This document shows, one piece after another, positions 45,601 to 55,103 of a DNA stretch of 64,000 nucleotides. A model generated the notes under the pieces. It was not told where the DNA came from and searched no databases. It saw nothing but the letters and a program-made list of their open reading frames with translations. This stretch comes from Streptantibioticus silvisoli. GTDB lineage: Bacteria > Actinomycetota > Actinomycetes > Streptomycetales > Streptomycetaceae. How positions within the stretch are numbered: the stretch's first letter is position 1; the number at the start of each line of letters is the position of its first letter. A program made the translations under genes and the position numbers. The DNA lies in NCBI RefSeq assembly GCF_027947535.2, contig NZ_JAAGKO020000014.1:85634-149633 (forward strand), given 5' to 3'.

Positions 45601-48600
45601 TCGTCCGCAGGCGGTGGTCCTGGCTGTGGCCGGCGACCGGGACGCGGTGGTGGACTCCGTTCACGAACTGACCGCCTGGGTGCTGGGGCAGTTGCAGCAC
45701 TGGCTGGCCGAGGACCGCTTCGCCCCGATCCCGCTGGTGGTGGCGACGCGGGGCGCGGTCACGGTCGACGCCGGCGAGCCGGTACGGGACCTGGCCGCGG
45801 CGGCGGTGTGGGGGCTGGTGCGCTCGGCGCAGACCGAGAACCCCGGCCGGATCGTCCTGCTCGACACCGGGACCGGCACCGAGCTGGACGAGGACGTCCT
45901 GGGCCGGGTGCTGAACACCGGAGAGCCGCAACTCGCATGGCGCGGCACCCAGTTGCACGCCGCCCGGCTGACGAGGGCCCGGCCGGCGGACGACCTGGTC
46001 GCACCGCGGACGGGACCGTGGCGGCTGGAGTCGAAGGAGAAGGGCACGCTGGAGAATCTCGCGTTGGTGCCGTGCCCCGAGGTGGCAAGTGCCCTGCGGC
46101 CCGGGCAGGTCAGGATCGAGGTGCGCGTGGCCGGCCTGAACTTCCGCGACGTGCTCAACGCCCTCGGCATGTATCGCGGTCAGGCCGGCCCGCTGGGCAG
46201 TGAGGTCGCCGGAGTGGTCACCGAGGTCGGCCCGCAGGTGACCGGGCTGGCCATCGGTGACCGGGTGATGGGCCTGGCCTTCGGCGGCTTCGGCCCGGTG
46301 GCCGTGACCGACCGGCGGCTGGTGACGGTGATCCCGGCCGGCTGGTCGTTCGCCGTCGCCGCGTCGGTGCCGATCGTGTTCCTGACGGCGTACTACGGCT
46401 TGGTGGACCTCGCGGATCTGCGGGCGGGCGAGTCGCTGCTCGTGCACGCCGGCACCGGTGGCGTGGGGCTGGCGGCCATCCAGCTCGGCCGGCATCTCGG
46501 CGCGGAGATCTACGCCACCGCGAGCGAAGGCAAATGGGGCGTCCTGCACCAATGGGGCATCGACGAAAGCCGGGTGGCTTCGTCGCGGACCCTGGACTTC
46601 AAGGAGCGCTTCCGCGCTGCCACCGACCGGCGCGGCGTCGACGTGGTGCTCAACTCGCTGGCCGGCGAGTTCGTGGACGCCTCGCTGGACCTGCTCGCAC
46701 CGGCCGGCCGCTTCGTCGAGATGGGCACGTCCGACATCCGCTCGGCCGAGGACCTGCGCGACCGCTACGCCGACGTGAGCTACCAGACGTTCGAACTGAC
46801 CGACGCCGGGTTCGACCGCATCCAGCAGATGCTGGCAGAACTCGTGAACCTGTTCGAAGCCGGTGAGCTGCGGCCGCTGCCGGTGCGCGGCTGGGACGTG
46901 CGCCAGGCCCAGGACGCCTTCCGGTTCATGAGCCAGGCCAAGCACGTCGGCAAGCTGGTGCTCACCGTCCCACGGGCACCTGACGCTTCGGGCACGGTCG
47001 TGATCACCGGCGCCGGCGCCCTGGGCGGCGCCCTGGCCCGCCACCTGGCCGGAGAGCACGGCATCCGGCACCTGCTGCTCGTCAGCCGACGCGGACCGGC
47101 CGCGCCGGGTGCCGCGGAGTTGGTCACCGAGCTGGCGGCGCGGGGCGCGACCGCGACGTTCGCGGCGTGCGACCTGACGGATCGGCAAGCTCTGGCCGCG
47201 GTGCTGGCCGGGGTTTCGGCGCAGCACCCGGTGACCGGGGTGGTGCACACCGCCGGGATCCTCGAGGACGGCGTCATCAGCTCGCTCTCGCCGCACCAGC
47301 TCGATCGCGTGCTGGCGCCGAAGGTCGACGCTGCATGGCACCTCCACGAGCTGACGCGGAATCTGGACCTGTCGTTCTTCGTGGTGTTCTCCTCCCTCGC
47401 CGGGTTGCTCGGCAGCGGCGGCCAGGCCAACTACGCCGCGGGCAACGCGTTCCTCGACGCTCTGGTGCGGCGCCGTCGTGAGCAGGGGCTGCCGGGCTCG
47501 TCGATGGCCTGGGGCGCCTGGACGACCGAGCTCGGGCTGGTGGGCACCTTGTCCCCGGCCGACCTTCGCCGCATCGAACGGTCCGCCCTGCCGCCGTTCT
47601 CGGTGGCCCAGGGCATGGACATGTTCGACCAGGCGATGCGCTCCAGCCAGCCGGTGCTCGGACTGGCCCGGCTGAACGCACGGGCGTTGCGGGCCCAGCA
47701 GGACGTGCCGGCCCTGTGGCGGTCGCTCGCCGGCGCCGCGCCGCGCCGCACCGCCGACAACACCCGCGACGGTCGCGGCGGGCCGGGGCAGCGATTGGCG
47801 GAGCTGTCCGTCGGGGAGCGTGAGCAGGCGCTGGCGGAGCTGGTCAGGGAGTCCGCCGCGGCGGTGCTGGGCCACGGCTCGGGGGCGCAGATCGACCCGG
47901 ACCGACCGTTTCGGGAACTGGGCTTCGACTCGCTGACGTCGGTGGAGCTGCGGAATCTGCTGCAGGCCAAGGCGGGTGCGGTGCTGGCGGCGAGCGTGGT
48001 GTTCGACTACCCGACGGTCACGCGGCTGGCGAGGCATCTGGCTGCCGGGTACGGCGCCGGGCAGCCGGCGGAGCCGCCCGCGGCGCCCGCGGTGGTGCCG
48101 GTTTCCGACGACCCGATCGTGCTGGTCGGCATGGCGTGCCGGTTCCCGGGCGGTGTCGCGGGTCCGGACGACTTGTGGCGGCTGGTCGCCGAGGGCGCCG
48201 ACGGCGTCACCCCGTTCCCGGCCGACCGCGGCTGGAACCTCGACGCCCTGATCGGGCGTGCGGGACCCGGTTCCGGAACCTCGGCGACCGGTGAGGGCGG
48301 GTTCCTCGCCGACGCCGACGCGTTCGACGCGGCGTTCTTCCGGATCTCGCCGCGCGAGGCGCTCGCCATGGATCCGCAGCAGCGGCTGCTGCTGGAGGTG
48401 TCGTGGGAAGCCCTGGAACAGGCGGGAATCGATCCGGGCTCGCTGGCGGGCAGCCCGACCGGCGTGTTCGCCGGCGCGTACGGTTCCGGTTACGGCGAAT
48501 TGGTCGCCCGCGGCAGCGACCAACTGCTGGGCCACCGGATGACGGGCGGCGCGACCAGCGTGATCTCCGGCCGGGTGTCCTACACGCTCGGCCTGGAGGG

Positions 48601-51600
48601 CCCGGCGGTGAGCGTGGACACGGCGTGCTCGTCGTCGCTGGTGGCGATGCACCTGGCGGCGCAGGCGCTGCGGGCCGGCGAGTGCACGCTGGCACTGGCC
48701 GGCGGGGTGACCGTGATGGCCTCGCCGGACACCTTCGTCGGCTTCACCGTGCAGGGCGGAATGGCCGCGGACGGCCGCTGCAAGTCCTTCTCCGACGCCG
48801 CCGACGGCGCCGGCTGGGCCGAGGGCGTCGGTGTCGTCGTGATGGAACGGCTGTCGGAGGCCCGTCGCAACGGTCACGACATCCTCGCTGTCCTCCGGTC
48901 GAGCGCGGTGAACCAGGACGGTGCGTCGAACGGGTTGACGGCGCCGAACGGTCCGTCGCAGCAACGGGTGATCCGGCAGGCGTTGGCGGCGGCGGGTCTG
49001 GCCACGTCGGACGTGGACGTGGTCGAGGCGCACGGTACGGGGACGAAGCTCGGTGATCCGATCGAGGCGCAGGCGGTGCTGGCGACGTACGGTCAGGACC
49101 GGCCCGAGGGCCGGCCGTTGTGGCTGGGATCGTTGAAGTCGAACATCGGCCACGCCCAGGCCGCCGCCGGAATCGGCGGCGTGATCAAGACGGTGATGGC
49201 GCTGCGCCACGGGGTGCTGCCCGCGACGTTGCACGTGGACCGGCCCTCCACCCAGGTCGACTGGACCCGGGGCAACGTGCGGCTGCTGACCGAAGCGGTA
49301 CCGTGGCCCGAAACCGGCCGCCCGCGGCGGGCCGGGGTGTCCTCGTTCGGGATCAGCGGCACCAACGCGCACGTGATCCTGGAGGCTCCCGCAGACACCG
49401 GCGTCGCCCCCGCCACCGACACCGGCGCTGTGGTGCCGTGGGTGCTGTCCGGCAAGTCGGCCGAGGCGGTACGGGCTCAGGCGGCCAAATTGCTGGGGTT
49501 CGTGGCGGCGGACCCGGCCTTGCGCCCGGTGGATGTGGGGTGGTCGCTGGCCGGTTCGCGGGCGGTGTTCGACCACCGCGCCGTGGTCGTGGGCGGCGAG
49601 CGGGCCGAGCTGCTGGCGGGTCTGCGTGCGGTCGCGGCTGGTGAATCCGTGCCCGATACGGTTCGACCGGGCACCCGGCTGGGTGTGCTGTTCACGGGGC
49701 AGGGTGCGCAGCGGGTGGGGATGGCCCGCGAGTTGTACGGCGGTTCGCCGGTGTTCGCGGGGGCGTTGGACGAGGTTCTCGCCGTGCTGGATCCGTTGCT
49801 GGATCGGCCGTTGCGTGAGGTGATGTGGGGCCGGGACGCGGAGCTGATCCATGAGACGGGGTGGGCGCAGCCGGCGCTGTTCGCGGTCGAGGCGGCGTTG
49901 TTCGAGGTGCTGCGCGCCTTCGGGGTGACCCCGCACTACCTGCTGGGGCATTCGATCGGTGAGGTGACAGCGGCGTACGTGTCGGGTGTGTGGTCGCTGG
50001 CGGATGCGTGCCGGGTGGTGGCGGCGCGGGCACGGTTGATGCAGGCGCTGCCTTCCGGCGGCGCGATGGCCGCACTGGAGATGTCCGAGGCCGAGATCGC
50101 CGACCTGCTGCCGGCCGGCGTGTCGGTGGCCGCGGTGAACACCGACGATTCGGTGGTGGTCTCGGGTTCTCGGGCCGGGGTGGACCAGGTGGTGGCGGCT
50201 GCGGGCGAGCGCGGCCGCCGGGTGTCGCGGTTGCGGGTGTCGCACGCGTTCCATTCGGCGTTGCTCGACCCGATGCTGGACGCGTTCACCCGGGTGCTGG
50301 AATCGGTGCGGTTCACAAAGCCGCGGATACCGGTGGTGTCCGATATGACCGGTCGTGTGGCGACGGCCGAGCAGTTGTGCTCGCCGCAGTACTGGGCCCG
50401 CCAGGTCCGGGAGCCGGTGCGGTTCGCCGACGGTGTGCGGTGGCTGGCCGAGCAAGGTGTGACGGCGATGGTCGAGCTGGGCCCGGACGGCGTGCTGTCC
50501 GCGCTGGCGCAGCGCAGCTGCGCTCCGGGGACGGTGGTGACACCGGTCCTGCGGCGTGAGCACGGCGACACGTCGACGCTGTTGTCGGCGATCGGCCAGC
50601 TGTACGCGCGAGGCGTGCCCGTGGACTGGACCCCGGCGTTCGCCGGTCGAGGAGGCACCCGGATCAGCCTGCCGACCTACGCCTTCCAACGGCAGCGCTT
50701 CTGGCCCGACGCGGCCGGCGGCCGGACCGAGGTCTCCGCCGGATTGCGGTCCGCGGACCACCCGCTGCTCGGCGCGGTGCTGTCGTTGCCGCAGTTCGAC
50801 GGCGTGGTCTTCACCAGCCGCCTGTCCCTGCGCACCCATCCGTGGCTCGCCGACCACGCGGTGCTCGACGAGGTGGTGCTGCCCGGTGCGGCGTACGTCG
50901 AGCTGGCGATCCGGGCCGGCGACAGCGTGGGCTGCGGCCGGCTGGACGGACTGGCGCTGGAAGCGCCACTGGTACTGCCCGCTCGAGGCGGCATGGAACT
51001 TCAGGTCGTGGTCGGCGGCGCCGACACCCCCGAACCCGAGGGGCGGCGGAGCGTCACGATCCACGCCCGCCCGGACGGTGCGGAGACCTGGACCCGGCAC
51101 GCCACCGCAGTGGTGAGCGCGGCTTCGCTGCCCGCCCGGACCGACGAATTGCTCCAAGCCGTCGGCGGGACCTGGCCGGTGCCCGGTGCGACGCCGGTGG
51201 ACATCGAGCGGGTCTACGACCGACTCGCCGACCTCGGGCTCGCATACGGGCCGGTGTTCCGGGGCCTGACCAAAGCCTGGCAGAGCGGGGACCGGATCTT
51301 CGCCGAGGTGGATCTGCCCGAGCCCGCCCGCGCGACGGCGGGTTCGTTCGGGATCCATCCGGCTCTGCTGGACGCCGCTTCACATCCGTTCGCCGTCGCG
51401 GGCGCCACCGCGGGCGCCACCGCGGGCGCGGACTCGGCCGGTTCCGGCCGGTTGCCGTTCCGGTTCACCGACGTGGTGCTGCGAGCCTCGGGTGCGGCCC
51501 GGCTCCGGGTGGCGCTGACGCCTCTCGGGCCGGACGAGGTGGCGCTGGCCGCCGCGGACAGCACCGGCAAGCCGGTGCTGTCGATCGGCTCGCTGGCCGT

Positions 51601-54007
51601 ACGGGCCCCGGCCGCCGGCAGCCGCACCGCCGGCGATCAGGTGCTGCTGCGGATGGAGTGGCTCGAGACCACCGGCGCCGCGGCTGCGGTGAGCGAGTGG
51701 CTGACGGTCGACGCCGCCTTCGAACGAGGGACGGCGCCGCAGGCTGCCGTGCTCAGCGTGTCCGGTGACCCGGACGCCGTCGTGGCGTCCACCCACGACG
51801 TGACCGGCCGGGTCAGGGGCCGGCTGCGGCGCTGGCTGGACGAGGAGCGGTTCGCCGCCGTCCCGCTGGTCGTGGTCACGCGGGGCGCCGTCGCGGTCGG
51901 GCCCGGTGAGCCGGTGACCGACGTGGCCGCAGCCGCCGTGTGGGGTCTGGTGCGTTCGGTGCAGGCCGATAACCCGGGCCGGGTCATCCTGCTCGACACG
52001 GACGCCGACCTCGACGCCGACGCGCTGGGGCGGGTCGTGGCCGCCGACGAGCCGCAGTTGGCCCTGCGCCGGGGCCGACTCCACGCCGCCCGGCTCACCC
52101 GGACCGGCGACGCCGGCGGACCGGTCACGTCACTGGTGCCCGGCACGGTCGCGATCACCGACGGTGAGCGGGCCCACGTGGTCGCACGGCACCTGGTCGC
52201 CGAGCACGGTGTCCGGCGTGTGCTGCTGCTCGGCCGACGCGGTCCGGACGAGCCGGAAACGGCGCAGCTGGTGGCGCAATTGGCTCAGCAGGGCGCCGAC
52301 GTCACGGTCACCGCGTGCGACGTGACCGATCGGCGAGCCCTGGCCGAGGTGTTGGCCTCGGTTCCCGCGGACCAGCCGCTCATCGGCGTCGTGCACACCG
52401 CCGAGGCTCACTCGTTGCCCGAGGAGGACTCCGACCCGGTACCGGGTCCGACGGTCGACGCGGCTTGGCATCTGCACGAACTGACCCGGGACCGGGATCT
52501 GGCGCTGTTCATGGTGTTCTCGTCGCTGGCCGGCCTTGAGGGCAGCGGCGGCCGGGGCGCCGACGCCGCGTTCCTGGCCGCACTGGCGTGGCACCGCCGC
52601 GATCAGGGCTTGCCGGGCGTGTCGATCGCCTGGGACGACCGGGTGGGCGAGCCGGCGTTGTCCGCGGCGCAGGAGATGGCGCTCTTCGACCGGGCGCTGG
52701 GCACCGGCGACGCGGTCTTTGCGGCGACCCGGCTGGATGTGCGGGCGCTGCGGGCCCGGCCGGACATCCCGGCGGTGTGGCGGTCTTTGGCCGGTGGTCC
52801 ACGCCGGCGGGCGGCCGACGACAGCCGGCCCGATCGCGAGGGGCTCAGGCAGCGGCTCGCCGGGCTGTCCGCAAGAGATCGCGAGGAGGTGCTGATCGAC
52901 GTGGTCCGCGAAGCGGTGGCGGCGGTACTGGGCCACACCTCGGGTGCGCCGATCGAACCGGACCGGCTCCTGGGTGAACTGGGTTTCGACTCGTTGACCG
53001 CGGTCGAACTGCGCAACTCGCTGCAGGCCAAAACCGGCGTGCAGCTGGCCGCGACCCTGGTGTTCGACCACCCGGACCTGCGGAGCCTCGCCACGGAACT
53101 GGACACGATATTGTCCGAACTGCCACGGGCCGGCGACCGGGGTGGTCCGCTTGCGGAACACCACGACTTGTTCGCTGAGCTCTATCTCGCGGCGATCGAG
53201 AACGGCCGGCCGGAACTCGGCGAAGAACTCATGATAAAAGCCGCGCGGTTGCGCGAGAAATTCGACGACCCGGCACAGGTGAAGGCGAAACCGGCCGTGG
53301 TCCGCATTTCCCCGGCGGGAGAGGGACCGCACCTGATCTGCGTGTGCCCGACGATCATGACCACCGGGCCACAGGTCTACCTCCGGTTCGCAGCCGAGCT
53401 CACGGGCCGGGGAAACCAGGTGTCGGCCCTGGTGCCTCCGGGGTTTGCCGCCGGCGAGCTCCTGCCCGCGACCCGGGCCGCGTTGGTGACCGGTCTGGCC
53501 GACACGGTCGAGGAATTCGTGGGTGGGACGGAGTTCTCCCTGGCCGGGCACTCCTCCGGTGGGGTGGTGGCGTACGAGCTCGCCCAGGAGCTGCACACCC
53601 GCGGCCTGGCTCCCGCCGGCCTGGTGCTGCTCGACACCTACACCTTGAACCTCAAGGGCGAGCGGGGCGTGTTCGACGACGAAAACCTGCAGCGCGCGTT
53701 GAGCACCAGGCTGGTCGAGTACGTGCGCCGGATGGGCTTCGACACGCTGTCCGAACGGATCACCGCGCAGCTGTGGAACCTCGATCTGCTCAGGGGCTGG
53801 CGGCCTGAGGGGATTTCGGTGCCGTCGCTGTACATCCGCTCGACGCAGGCCCTCGCGCACGGCGGCGGGGGCGAATGGCGTGATGAAGTGGCCGCCGCGG
53901 CGGCCACGGTCGTCGAAGTGCCCGGTGACCACTTCACCATGCTGGAAGCCGAGCACGTGAGCTCGACGGCCAGGGCCGTCGGGGAATGGCTGGAGACCGT
54001 GCGGTGA
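36671..54007 (+). CDS. Modular type I polyketide synthase PKS-C (modules 8-10 plus thioesterase)
   Basis: A 5778-residue terminal PKS protein. ATG 36671 follows GGAGG (36661-36665) with ideal spacing. The N-terminal docking helix resembles that of PKS-B. Domains are KS-AT-DH-KR-ACP (module 8), KS-AT-DH-ER-KR-ACP (9), KS-AT-DH-KR-ACP (10) and a type I thioesterase. Presence of the thioesterase marks the end of the assembly line: it releases the finished chain as a macrolactone or acid. The KR of module 10 is extensively decayed, and the DH of module 8 lacks its YGPxF segment. Last gene of the PKS operon; the next 165 bp hold no gene. Confidence 0.98.
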   Translation: MTVPVDRLTEALRASLLANSRLRQDNRALVDAANEPIALVGMACRFPGGVRGPEDLWRLVAGGVDGVGPFPADRGWDLDTLLGPDGPGSGTSATGEGGFLDEPGEFDAAFFRISPREALATDPQQRLLLEVSWEALEQAGIDPASLAGSPTGVFTGAYQSGYAELVARAGEQLQAHQITGGAGSVISGRVAYTLGLEGPAVSVDTACSSSLVAMHLAAQALRAGECTLALAGGVTVMASPGMFLGFTAQGGLAADGRCKSFSDRADGTGWAEGVGVVVLERLSDARRNGHQPLALLRSSAVNQDGASNGLTAPNGPSQQRVIRQALAAAGLSASDVDVVEAHGTGTKLGDPIEAQAVLATYGQDRPEGRPLWLGSLKSNIGHAQAAAGIGGVIKTVLALRHGLLPKTLHVDEPSSQVDWSQGDVRLLTEAMPWPETGRPRRAGVSSFGVSGTNAHVILEAAGEGVVPAGPPSGPPAVEGVLPWMLSGKSADAVRDQAARLLERLGAQPVLSPADVGWSLLTSRAAFDHRAVVTGGDRTELMAGLRATADGEPAANVVLGTARSGTKLGVLFTGQGAQRVGMARELYDGSPVFAGALDEVLAALDPLLDRPLREVMWGRDAELIHETGWAQPALFAVEAALFEVLRAFGVTPHYLLGHSIGEATAAYVAGVWSLGDACRVVAARARLMQALPSGGAMAAVGLPEAEIAGVLPETVSIAAVNTADSVVISGPREAVEAVVAVTSARGAKVTRLRVSHAFHSSLMDPMLADFRQVVESVRFAPPRIPVVSNLTGQRASDEQLCSPEYWVRQVRSAVRFADGVRWLAGHGVAAMVELGPDGVLSGLARHSCSFVAVPMLRRPGTSERGEAATVVTALAQLHAQGVPVDWTALFAGQAAARIALPTYAFQHQRYWLDGSNRAADVSSAGLTAAEHPLLGAMLTLARTDGFVFTSRLSRRTHPWLAEHPVAGSAVLPATAYLELAVRVGDSAGCDRLDELVVRTPLALPAHGAVQLQVVVGDRVDGRREVTVYARPDGEETWTRHATGTLSTGPSDADGDDDPAAVLGREWPVPGATAVDLGDTSGRGPLAPGVTGVWKRGEQVFAEVELPQSERELAASFGIHPALLDAALRTAAFSQPAQSAPDPAAFGDVVLRASGAARLRVALTRTGPDEISVAAADGAGLPVLSIGSVIARRTDRAPTATGDRSVLAMEWVGIPAAAGVDLRDWLLAGPDDARFADLTAAGGERPVPQAVVLAVSGAADAVVESTHELTGRVLRHVQRWLADVRLTAVPLVLLTSAAVAAGPDEPVRDLAAAAVWGLVRSAQTENPGRFVLLDSDTEPDTATVSRVLASGEPQVVIREGRMHAARLVRTEPGEHAFALPGPGTVVITGGTGALGGVVARHLVAERGVRHLLLVSRRGADAPGAADLVGELTAQGARVTVAACDVTDRQALAAVLGAVPPERPVTGVVHTAGVVDDGVLNSLSQEQLDRVLAPKVDAAWHLHELTRDLDLSLFAVFSSIGGSLGSGGQANYAAGNVFLDALMQQRRHAGLPGLSMAWGPWTAEIGMTGTLSDGDRRRIARSAIPPLTPAQGMELFERALATDRPVLVLTRLNLAALRAQTEIAPVWRSLAGGGRRRRADEATGGRDGLRQRLAALSAADGLRLLIGLVRDSAAAVLGHAPGARIAADQPFGELGFDSLTAVELRNLVQARTGLAMPASLVFDHPTVGHVARHLAAAFDDARPQAPFSGPVLVPVADDPVVLVGMACRFPGGVSGPEDLWRLVAEGTDGITPFPADRGWNLDALLGLDGSGSSVTGEGGFVDEVGGFDAAFFRISPREALATDPQQRLLLEVSWEALEQAGIRPATLAGSSTGVYVGAYQSGYAELVSRSDRQLLGHALTGGAGSVISGRIAYTLGLEGPAVSVDTACSSSLVAMHLAAQALRAGECSLALAGGVTLMAAPDTFVGFSVQGGLAADGRCKSFADAADGTGWAEGVGMVVLERLSDARRNGHEVLAVLRSSAVNQDGASNGLTAPNGPSQQRVIRQALAAAGLSTADIDAVEAHGTGTKLGDPIEAQALLATYGQDRPDGRPLWLGSLKSNIGHTQAAAGVGGVIKMIMALRRGVLPKTLHVDAPSTQVDWEQGDVRLLTESVPWPETDRPRRAGVSSFGVSGTNAHVILEAAAGVTAPPGADPGGVVPWVLSGKTEQALRAQAARLLAHLDRDAPWRPVDVGWSLIDSRTVFEHRAVVVGTDQDELLTAVRAVAAGEPAAGLAEGVARAGDAVVFVFPGQGAQWVGMAQDLLAESPVFAESLRECAAALAPFTDWSLEQALGDAAALARVDVVQPVLWAVMVSLAAVWRSFGVEPAAVVGHSQGEIAAACVAGALSLSDGARVVVLRSRAIADTLAGGGGMVALPMAVAEVEELIAQRPAVSVAAINGPASVVVAGEPHALDRLLADCEDDGIQARRIAVDYASHSPSVQRIEDRLLTDLAPVSPRSSTVAVYSSVTGQLADTASWDARYWYDNLRNPVLFETALTAALDAGPDVVIEVGPHPVLVPAVHDIARQREMPVAAVGTLRRDEGTLRRMALSVAHACALGVEVDWARMFAARGAQRVPLPTYAFQRRNFWPDTTGARADVSAAGLTAADHPLLGAMLPLPQTDGMVFTSRLSLRTHPWLADHAVRDAVVFPGTGYVELAIRAGDSVGCDHLDELVLEAPLVLPAHAGVQLQVVVGDLEAPAAAEARSVAVYARVDGEELWTRHATGVVSAGTGAAADTGLFDPVSRDWPGPDATALDTDHFYDRLADEGFLRYGPVFRGLTRAWQRGDRVLAEVELPGSGRGPAESFGIHPALLDAALHASVFAGLRARGALPFSFTGVALRASGASRLRVALTRTGPDEVGVVVADSSGAPVLSIGSLAVRAVASGSLAAGPGDGAALKVGWIAADGPAAPVTDWLLVDRAGSTGAAYTDLVEAGAVLADGARPQAVVLAVAGDRDAVVDSVHELTAWVLGQLQHWLAEDRFAPIPLVVATRGAVTVDAGEPVRDLAAAAVWGLVRSAQTENPGRIVLLDTGTGTELDEDVLGRVLNTGEPQLAWRGTQLHAARLTRARPADDLVAPRTGPWRLESKEKGTLENLALVPCPEVASALRPGQVRIEVRVAGLNFRDVLNALGMYRGQAGPLGSEVAGVVTEVGPQVTGLAIGDRVMGLAFGGFGPVAVTDRRLVTVIPAGWSFAVAASVPIVFLTAYYGLVDLADLRAGESLLVHAGTGGVGLAAIQLGRHLGAEIYATASEGKWGVLHQWGIDESRVASSRTLDFKERFRAATDRRGVDVVLNSLAGEFVDASLDLLAPAGRFVEMGTSDIRSAEDLRDRYADVSYQTFELTDAGFDRIQQMLAELVNLFEAGELRPLPVRGWDVRQAQDAFRFMSQAKHVGKLVLTVPRAPDASGTVVITGAGALGGALARHLAGEHGIRHLLLVSRRGPAAPGAAELVTELAARGATATFAACDLTDRQALAAVLAGVSAQHPVTGVVHTAGILEDGVISSLSPHQLDRVLAPKVDAAWHLHELTRNLDLSFFVVFSSLAGLLGSGGQANYAAGNAFLDALVRRRREQGLPGSSMAWGAWTTELGLVGTLSPADLRRIERSALPPFSVAQGMDMFDQAMRSSQPVLGLARLNARALRAQQDVPALWRSLAGAAPRRTADNTRDGRGGPGQRLAELSVGEREQALAELVRESAAAVLGHGSGAQIDPDRPFRELGFDSLTSVELRNLLQAKAGAVLAASVVFDYPTVTRLARHLAAGYGAGQPAEPPAAPAVVPVSDDPIVLVGMACRFPGGVAGPDDLWRLVAEGADGVTPFPADRGWNLDALIGRAGPGSGTSATGEGGFLADADAFDAAFFRISPREALAMDPQQRLLLEVSWEALEQAGIDPGSLAGSPTGVFAGAYGSGYGELVARGSDQLLGHRMTGGATSVISGRVSYTLGLEGPAVSVDTACSSSLVAMHLAAQALRAGECTLALAGGVTVMASPDTFVGFTVQGGMAADGRCKSFSDAADGAGWAEGVGVVVMERLSEARRNGHDILAVLRSSAVNQDGASNGLTAPNGPSQQRVIRQALAAAGLATSDVDVVEAHGTGTKLGDPIEAQAVLATYGQDRPEGRPLWLGSLKSNIGHAQAAAGIGGVIKTVMALRHGVLPATLHVDRPSTQVDWTRGNVRLLTEAVPWPETGRPRRAGVSSFGISGTNAHVILEAPADTGVAPATDTGAVVPWVLSGKSAEAVRAQAAKLLGFVAADPALRPVDVGWSLAGSRAVFDHRAVVVGGERAELLAGLRAVAAGESVPDTVRPGTRLGVLFTGQGAQRVGMARELYGGSPVFAGALDEVLAVLDPLLDRPLREVMWGRDAELIHETGWAQPALFAVEAALFEVLRAFGVTPHYLLGHSIGEVTAAYVSGVWSLADACRVVAARARLMQALPSGGAMAALEMSEAEIADLLPAGVSVAAVNTDDSVVVSGSRAGVDQVVAAAGERGRRVSRLRVSHAFHSALLDPMLDAFTRVLESVRFTKPRIPVVSDMTGRVATAEQLCSPQYWARQVREPVRFADGVRWLAEQGVTAMVELGPDGVLSALAQRSCAPGTVVTPVLRREHGDTSTLLSAIGQLYARGVPVDWTPAFAGRGGTRISLPTYAFQRQRFWPDAAGGRTEVSAGLRSADHPLLGAVLSLPQFDGVVFTSRLSLRTHPWLADHAVLDEVVLPGAAYVELAIRAGDSVGCGRLDGLALEAPLVLPARGGMELQVVVGGADTPEPEGRRSVTIHARPDGAETWTRHATAVVSAASLPARTDELLQAVGGTWPVPGATPVDIERVYDRLADLGLAYGPVFRGLTKAWQSGDRIFAEVDLPEPARATAGSFGIHPALLDAASHPFAVAGATAGATAGADSAGSGRLPFRFTDVVLRASGAARLRVALTPLGPDEVALAAADSTGKPVLSIGSLAVRAPAAGSRTAGDQVLLRMEWLETTGAAAAVSEWLTVDAAFERGTAPQAAVLSVSGDPDAVVASTHDVTGRVRGRLRRWLDEERFAAVPLVVVTRGAVAVGPGEPVTDVAAAAVWGLVRSVQADNPGRVILLDTDADLDADALGRVVAADEPQLALRRGRLHAARLTRTGDAGGPVTSLVPGTVAITDGERAHVVARHLVAEHGVRRVLLLGRRGPDEPETAQLVAQLAQQGADVTVTACDVTDRRALAEVLASVPADQPLIGVVHTAEAHSLPEEDSDPVPGPTVDAAWHLHELTRDRDLALFMVFSSLAGLEGSGGRGADAAFLAALAWHRRDQGLPGVSIAWDDRVGEPALSAAQEMALFDRALGTGDAVFAATRLDVRALRARPDIPAVWRSLAGGPRRRAADDSRPDREGLRQRLAGLSARDREEVLIDVVREAVAAVLGHTSGAPIEPDRLLGELGFDSLTAVELRNSLQAKTGVQLAATLVFDHPDLRSLATELDTILSELPRAGDRGGPLAEHHDLFAELYLAAIENGRPELGEELMIKAARLREKFDDPAQVKAKPAVVRISPAGEGPHLICVCPTIMTTGPQVYLRFAAELTGRGNQVSALVPPGFAAGELLPATRAALVTGLADTVEEFVGGTEFSLAGHSSGGVVAYELAQELHTRGLAPAGLVLLDTYTLNLKGERGVFDDENLQRALSTRLVEYVRRMGFDTLSERITAQLWNLDLLRGWRPEGISVPSLYIRSTQALAHGGGGEWRDEVAAAAATVVEVPGDHFTMLEAEHVSSTARAVGEWLETVR
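36773..41880 (+). other. PKS module 8: KS-AT(malonyl)-DH(doubtful)-KR-ACP
   Basis: KS Cys207. AT Ser658 (GHSIGE) and HAFH (755-758), so malonyl. DH keeps His962 ([10 protein letters not shown]) and HPALLDAA, but the conserved FYERL...YGPxFxGL stretch is replaced by a short unrelated sequence near residues 1073-1090 ([14 protein letters not shown]). The KR (about 40811-41400) is B-type (VVDD) with GQANYAAGN and looks active. ACP Ser1695. Product: a double bond if the DH works, otherwise a hydroxyl. Confidence 0.88.
41930..48050 (+). other. PKS module 9: KS-AT(methylmalonyl)-DH-ER-KR-ACP
   Basis: KS Cys1925. AT Ser2369 (GHSQGE) and YASH from Tyr2469, so methylmalonyl. DH His2676 with Asp in place of the HxxxG glycine. 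The ER has Tyr3168, the 2S-methyl type, in contrast to modules 3 and 7. The KR has a cofactor loop one residue short (GAGALGG) but keeps ILED and [12 protein letters not shown] Ser3754. Expected outcome: fully reduced, methyl-branched unit. Confidence 0.92.
48110..53110 (+). other. PKS module 10: KS-AT(malonyl)-DH-KR(inactive)-ACP
   Basis: KS Cys3986. AT Ser4428 and HAFH (4525-4528), so malonyl. DH His4729 is present, followed by a 12-bp triplication giving GATAGATAGA near 51398-51433. The KR remnant (about 52136-52660) has lost the GTGGLG cofactor motif, has Thr5261 for the catalytic Lys, and lacks the NYAAxN catalytic segment. No hydroxyl can form, so the DH has no substrate and the chain should leave as a 3-ketoacyl thioester. 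ACP Ser5441. Confidence 0.9.
53300..54004 (+). other. Terminal thioesterase domain (chain release)
   Basis: An alpha/beta-hydrolase domain after the last ACP and a linker of about 60 residues. The nucleophile elbow is GHSSGG with Ser5628. The other predicted triad members are Asp5655 (LLDTYT) and His5754 (GDHFTML). Length and motif order fit macrolactone-forming PKS thioesterases. Whether it cyclises or hydrolyses cannot be read from the sequence. Confidence 0.95.
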
Positions 54008-54171
54008 AAGCGGCGGCGGCGCGGGTATCCGCCCTCGCGAACCGCGACCGGTCGACTCCTGGGGGGCCGTCGGCGGTGATGCCCCGGACCGGGCGGTGGG
54101 CACCTACGTGGCCGACCGGCGCCGCGTGGCCGCGTGGCGCCGGGCCGCCCCCCGACCTGGCCGATCCGGCC

Positions 54172-54423
54172 GCCGCACTCCGCGGTCACTGGACAGCCTA
54201 GGCCCAACACCACATCAGGGACGTCACCTTCGCCGAGGACGCCTCACCGTCCCCACCGGGCCGGCGCCCGCGCCATGGCCACTTTCCGCGACCTCTCCAC
54301 CGGCCCGCTCGAACCCTCGGAGCCGACGACCCGGCCAGGACCCACCCGGGCGATCCGCCACGAACCGAACGCGCACCCCCACTCCCGGGTACCACCAACA
54401 ACCCGGACACCCACGGAACTTGA
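54172..54423 (+). pseudogene. C-terminal remnant of an ISAs1-like (DDE) transposase
   Basis: Three pieces in shifting frames spell a typical transposase C-terminus: RGHWTA, a stop, then HHIRDVTFAEDAS in frame 1; RAMATFRDLSTGPL and AIRHEP in frame 2; and TTNNPDTHGT ending at TGA 54421 in frame 1. At least one in-frame stop (54199) and two frameshifts make it non-functional. The order and wording fit the end of ISAs1-family transposases as I know them. It sits directly after the PKS and marks an old insertion or recombination boundary. Confidence 0.65.
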
Positions 54424-54509
54424 ACAAACCCTGCGGCGAGTACGGTCGGGCAGAATCGGGGAACCGGTTTTTCTTTACCTGCGGCCGAATTGCCTTTACC
54501 ATTTAAGAT

Positions 54510-55040
54510 ATGGCACGCGTTCCTTATCTTACTTCCTCCACCGCTTCCGAAACCATCGCCGAACCGCTGTCAAAGCTGCCCTCGCTCCACGTTTTCGGAT
54601 TGATGGCCCACGCCGAGACCGCGTTCCGGCCGTGGCTGCGCTTCAGCGGAGCGCTGCTCAACCACCTCGCCCTGGACCCGGTGCTGCGCGAGCTGGCGAT
54701 TTTGCGGGTCGGGCAGCTCACCGCCCGCTACGAGTGGGACCAGCACGTGCCCGTCGCGCTGGCGGTGGGCGCGACCCAATACCAGATAGACGCGCTGGAC
54801 CGAGGTGACCTCGACGCGCTGGAGCCGTTGTCGCGCGCCGTGGTCGACTTCGTGACGGGTGTCGTGCGCGACGAGGTCGACGACGCGACCTATGCGTCGG
54901 TCAGCGCGTTTCTCGACGACCGGGAAGTCGTGGAACTCACGCTCGTCGCGGGCCACTACCTGATGATTGCCCGGATGATGACGACCTTGCGCATCGACCC
55001 CGACCCGGCGGCCGGAGCGGACGCGCTGCTGCTCGGCTGA
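54510..55040 (+). CDS. Carboxymuconolactone decarboxylase (CMD/AhpD-fold) family protein
   Basis: A 176-residue all-helical protein. Residues 61-80 (ELAILRVGQL, then ARYEWDQH) form the CMD-family core, with Glu75 and His79 in the E-W-x-x-H pattern of the cysteine-free branch. There is no Cys in the whole protein, so an AhpD-type CxxC redox centre is excluded. Members of this branch are common next to actinomycete gene clusters, mostly without a proven reaction. ATG 54510 is preceded by an AT-rich stretch unusual for this window and has only a weak Shine-Dalgarno. The gene converges on the LuxR gene across a hairpin terminator. A role in modifying the polyketide is possible but not shown. Confidence 0.85.
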   Translation: MARVPYLTSSTASETIAEPLSKLPSLHVFGLMAHAETAFRPWLRFSGALLNHLALDPVLRELAILRVGQLTARYEWDQHVPVALAVGATQYQIDALDRGDLDALEPLSRAVVDFVTGVVRDEVDDATYASVSAFLDDREVVELTLVAGHYLMIARMMTTLRIDPDPAAGADALLLG

Positions 55041-55050
55041 TCCGGACCCC

Positions 55051-55083
55051 GATCGCGGGCGCGGCTGATCCGCACCCGCGATC
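55051..55083. terminator. Bidirectional hairpin terminator between convergent genes
   Basis: A 14-bp stem with one mismatch (GATCGCGGGCGCGG at 55051-55064 with CCGCACCCGCGATC at 55070-55083) and a 5-nt loop lies between the CMD gene stop (55040) and the LuxR gene stop (55104). No U-tract follows, as is common in actinomycetes. Confidence 0.8.
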
Positions 55084-55103
55084 AGGGCTGTGGACGTCGG
55101 CCG

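Noticed and set aside
42095..51358. A 3087-residue minus-strand open frame, and other multi-kilobase antisense frames across the PKS
   Set aside because: Composition is His/Arg/Gly/Gln-rich with no domains. Such frames arise from codon bias on the coding strand of GC-rich PKS genes.
54008..54171. A small gene overlapping the PKS-C end (frame starting 53986)
   Set aside because: No ribosome binding site, it overlaps the thioesterase in another frame, and its last residues belong to the transposase remnant.
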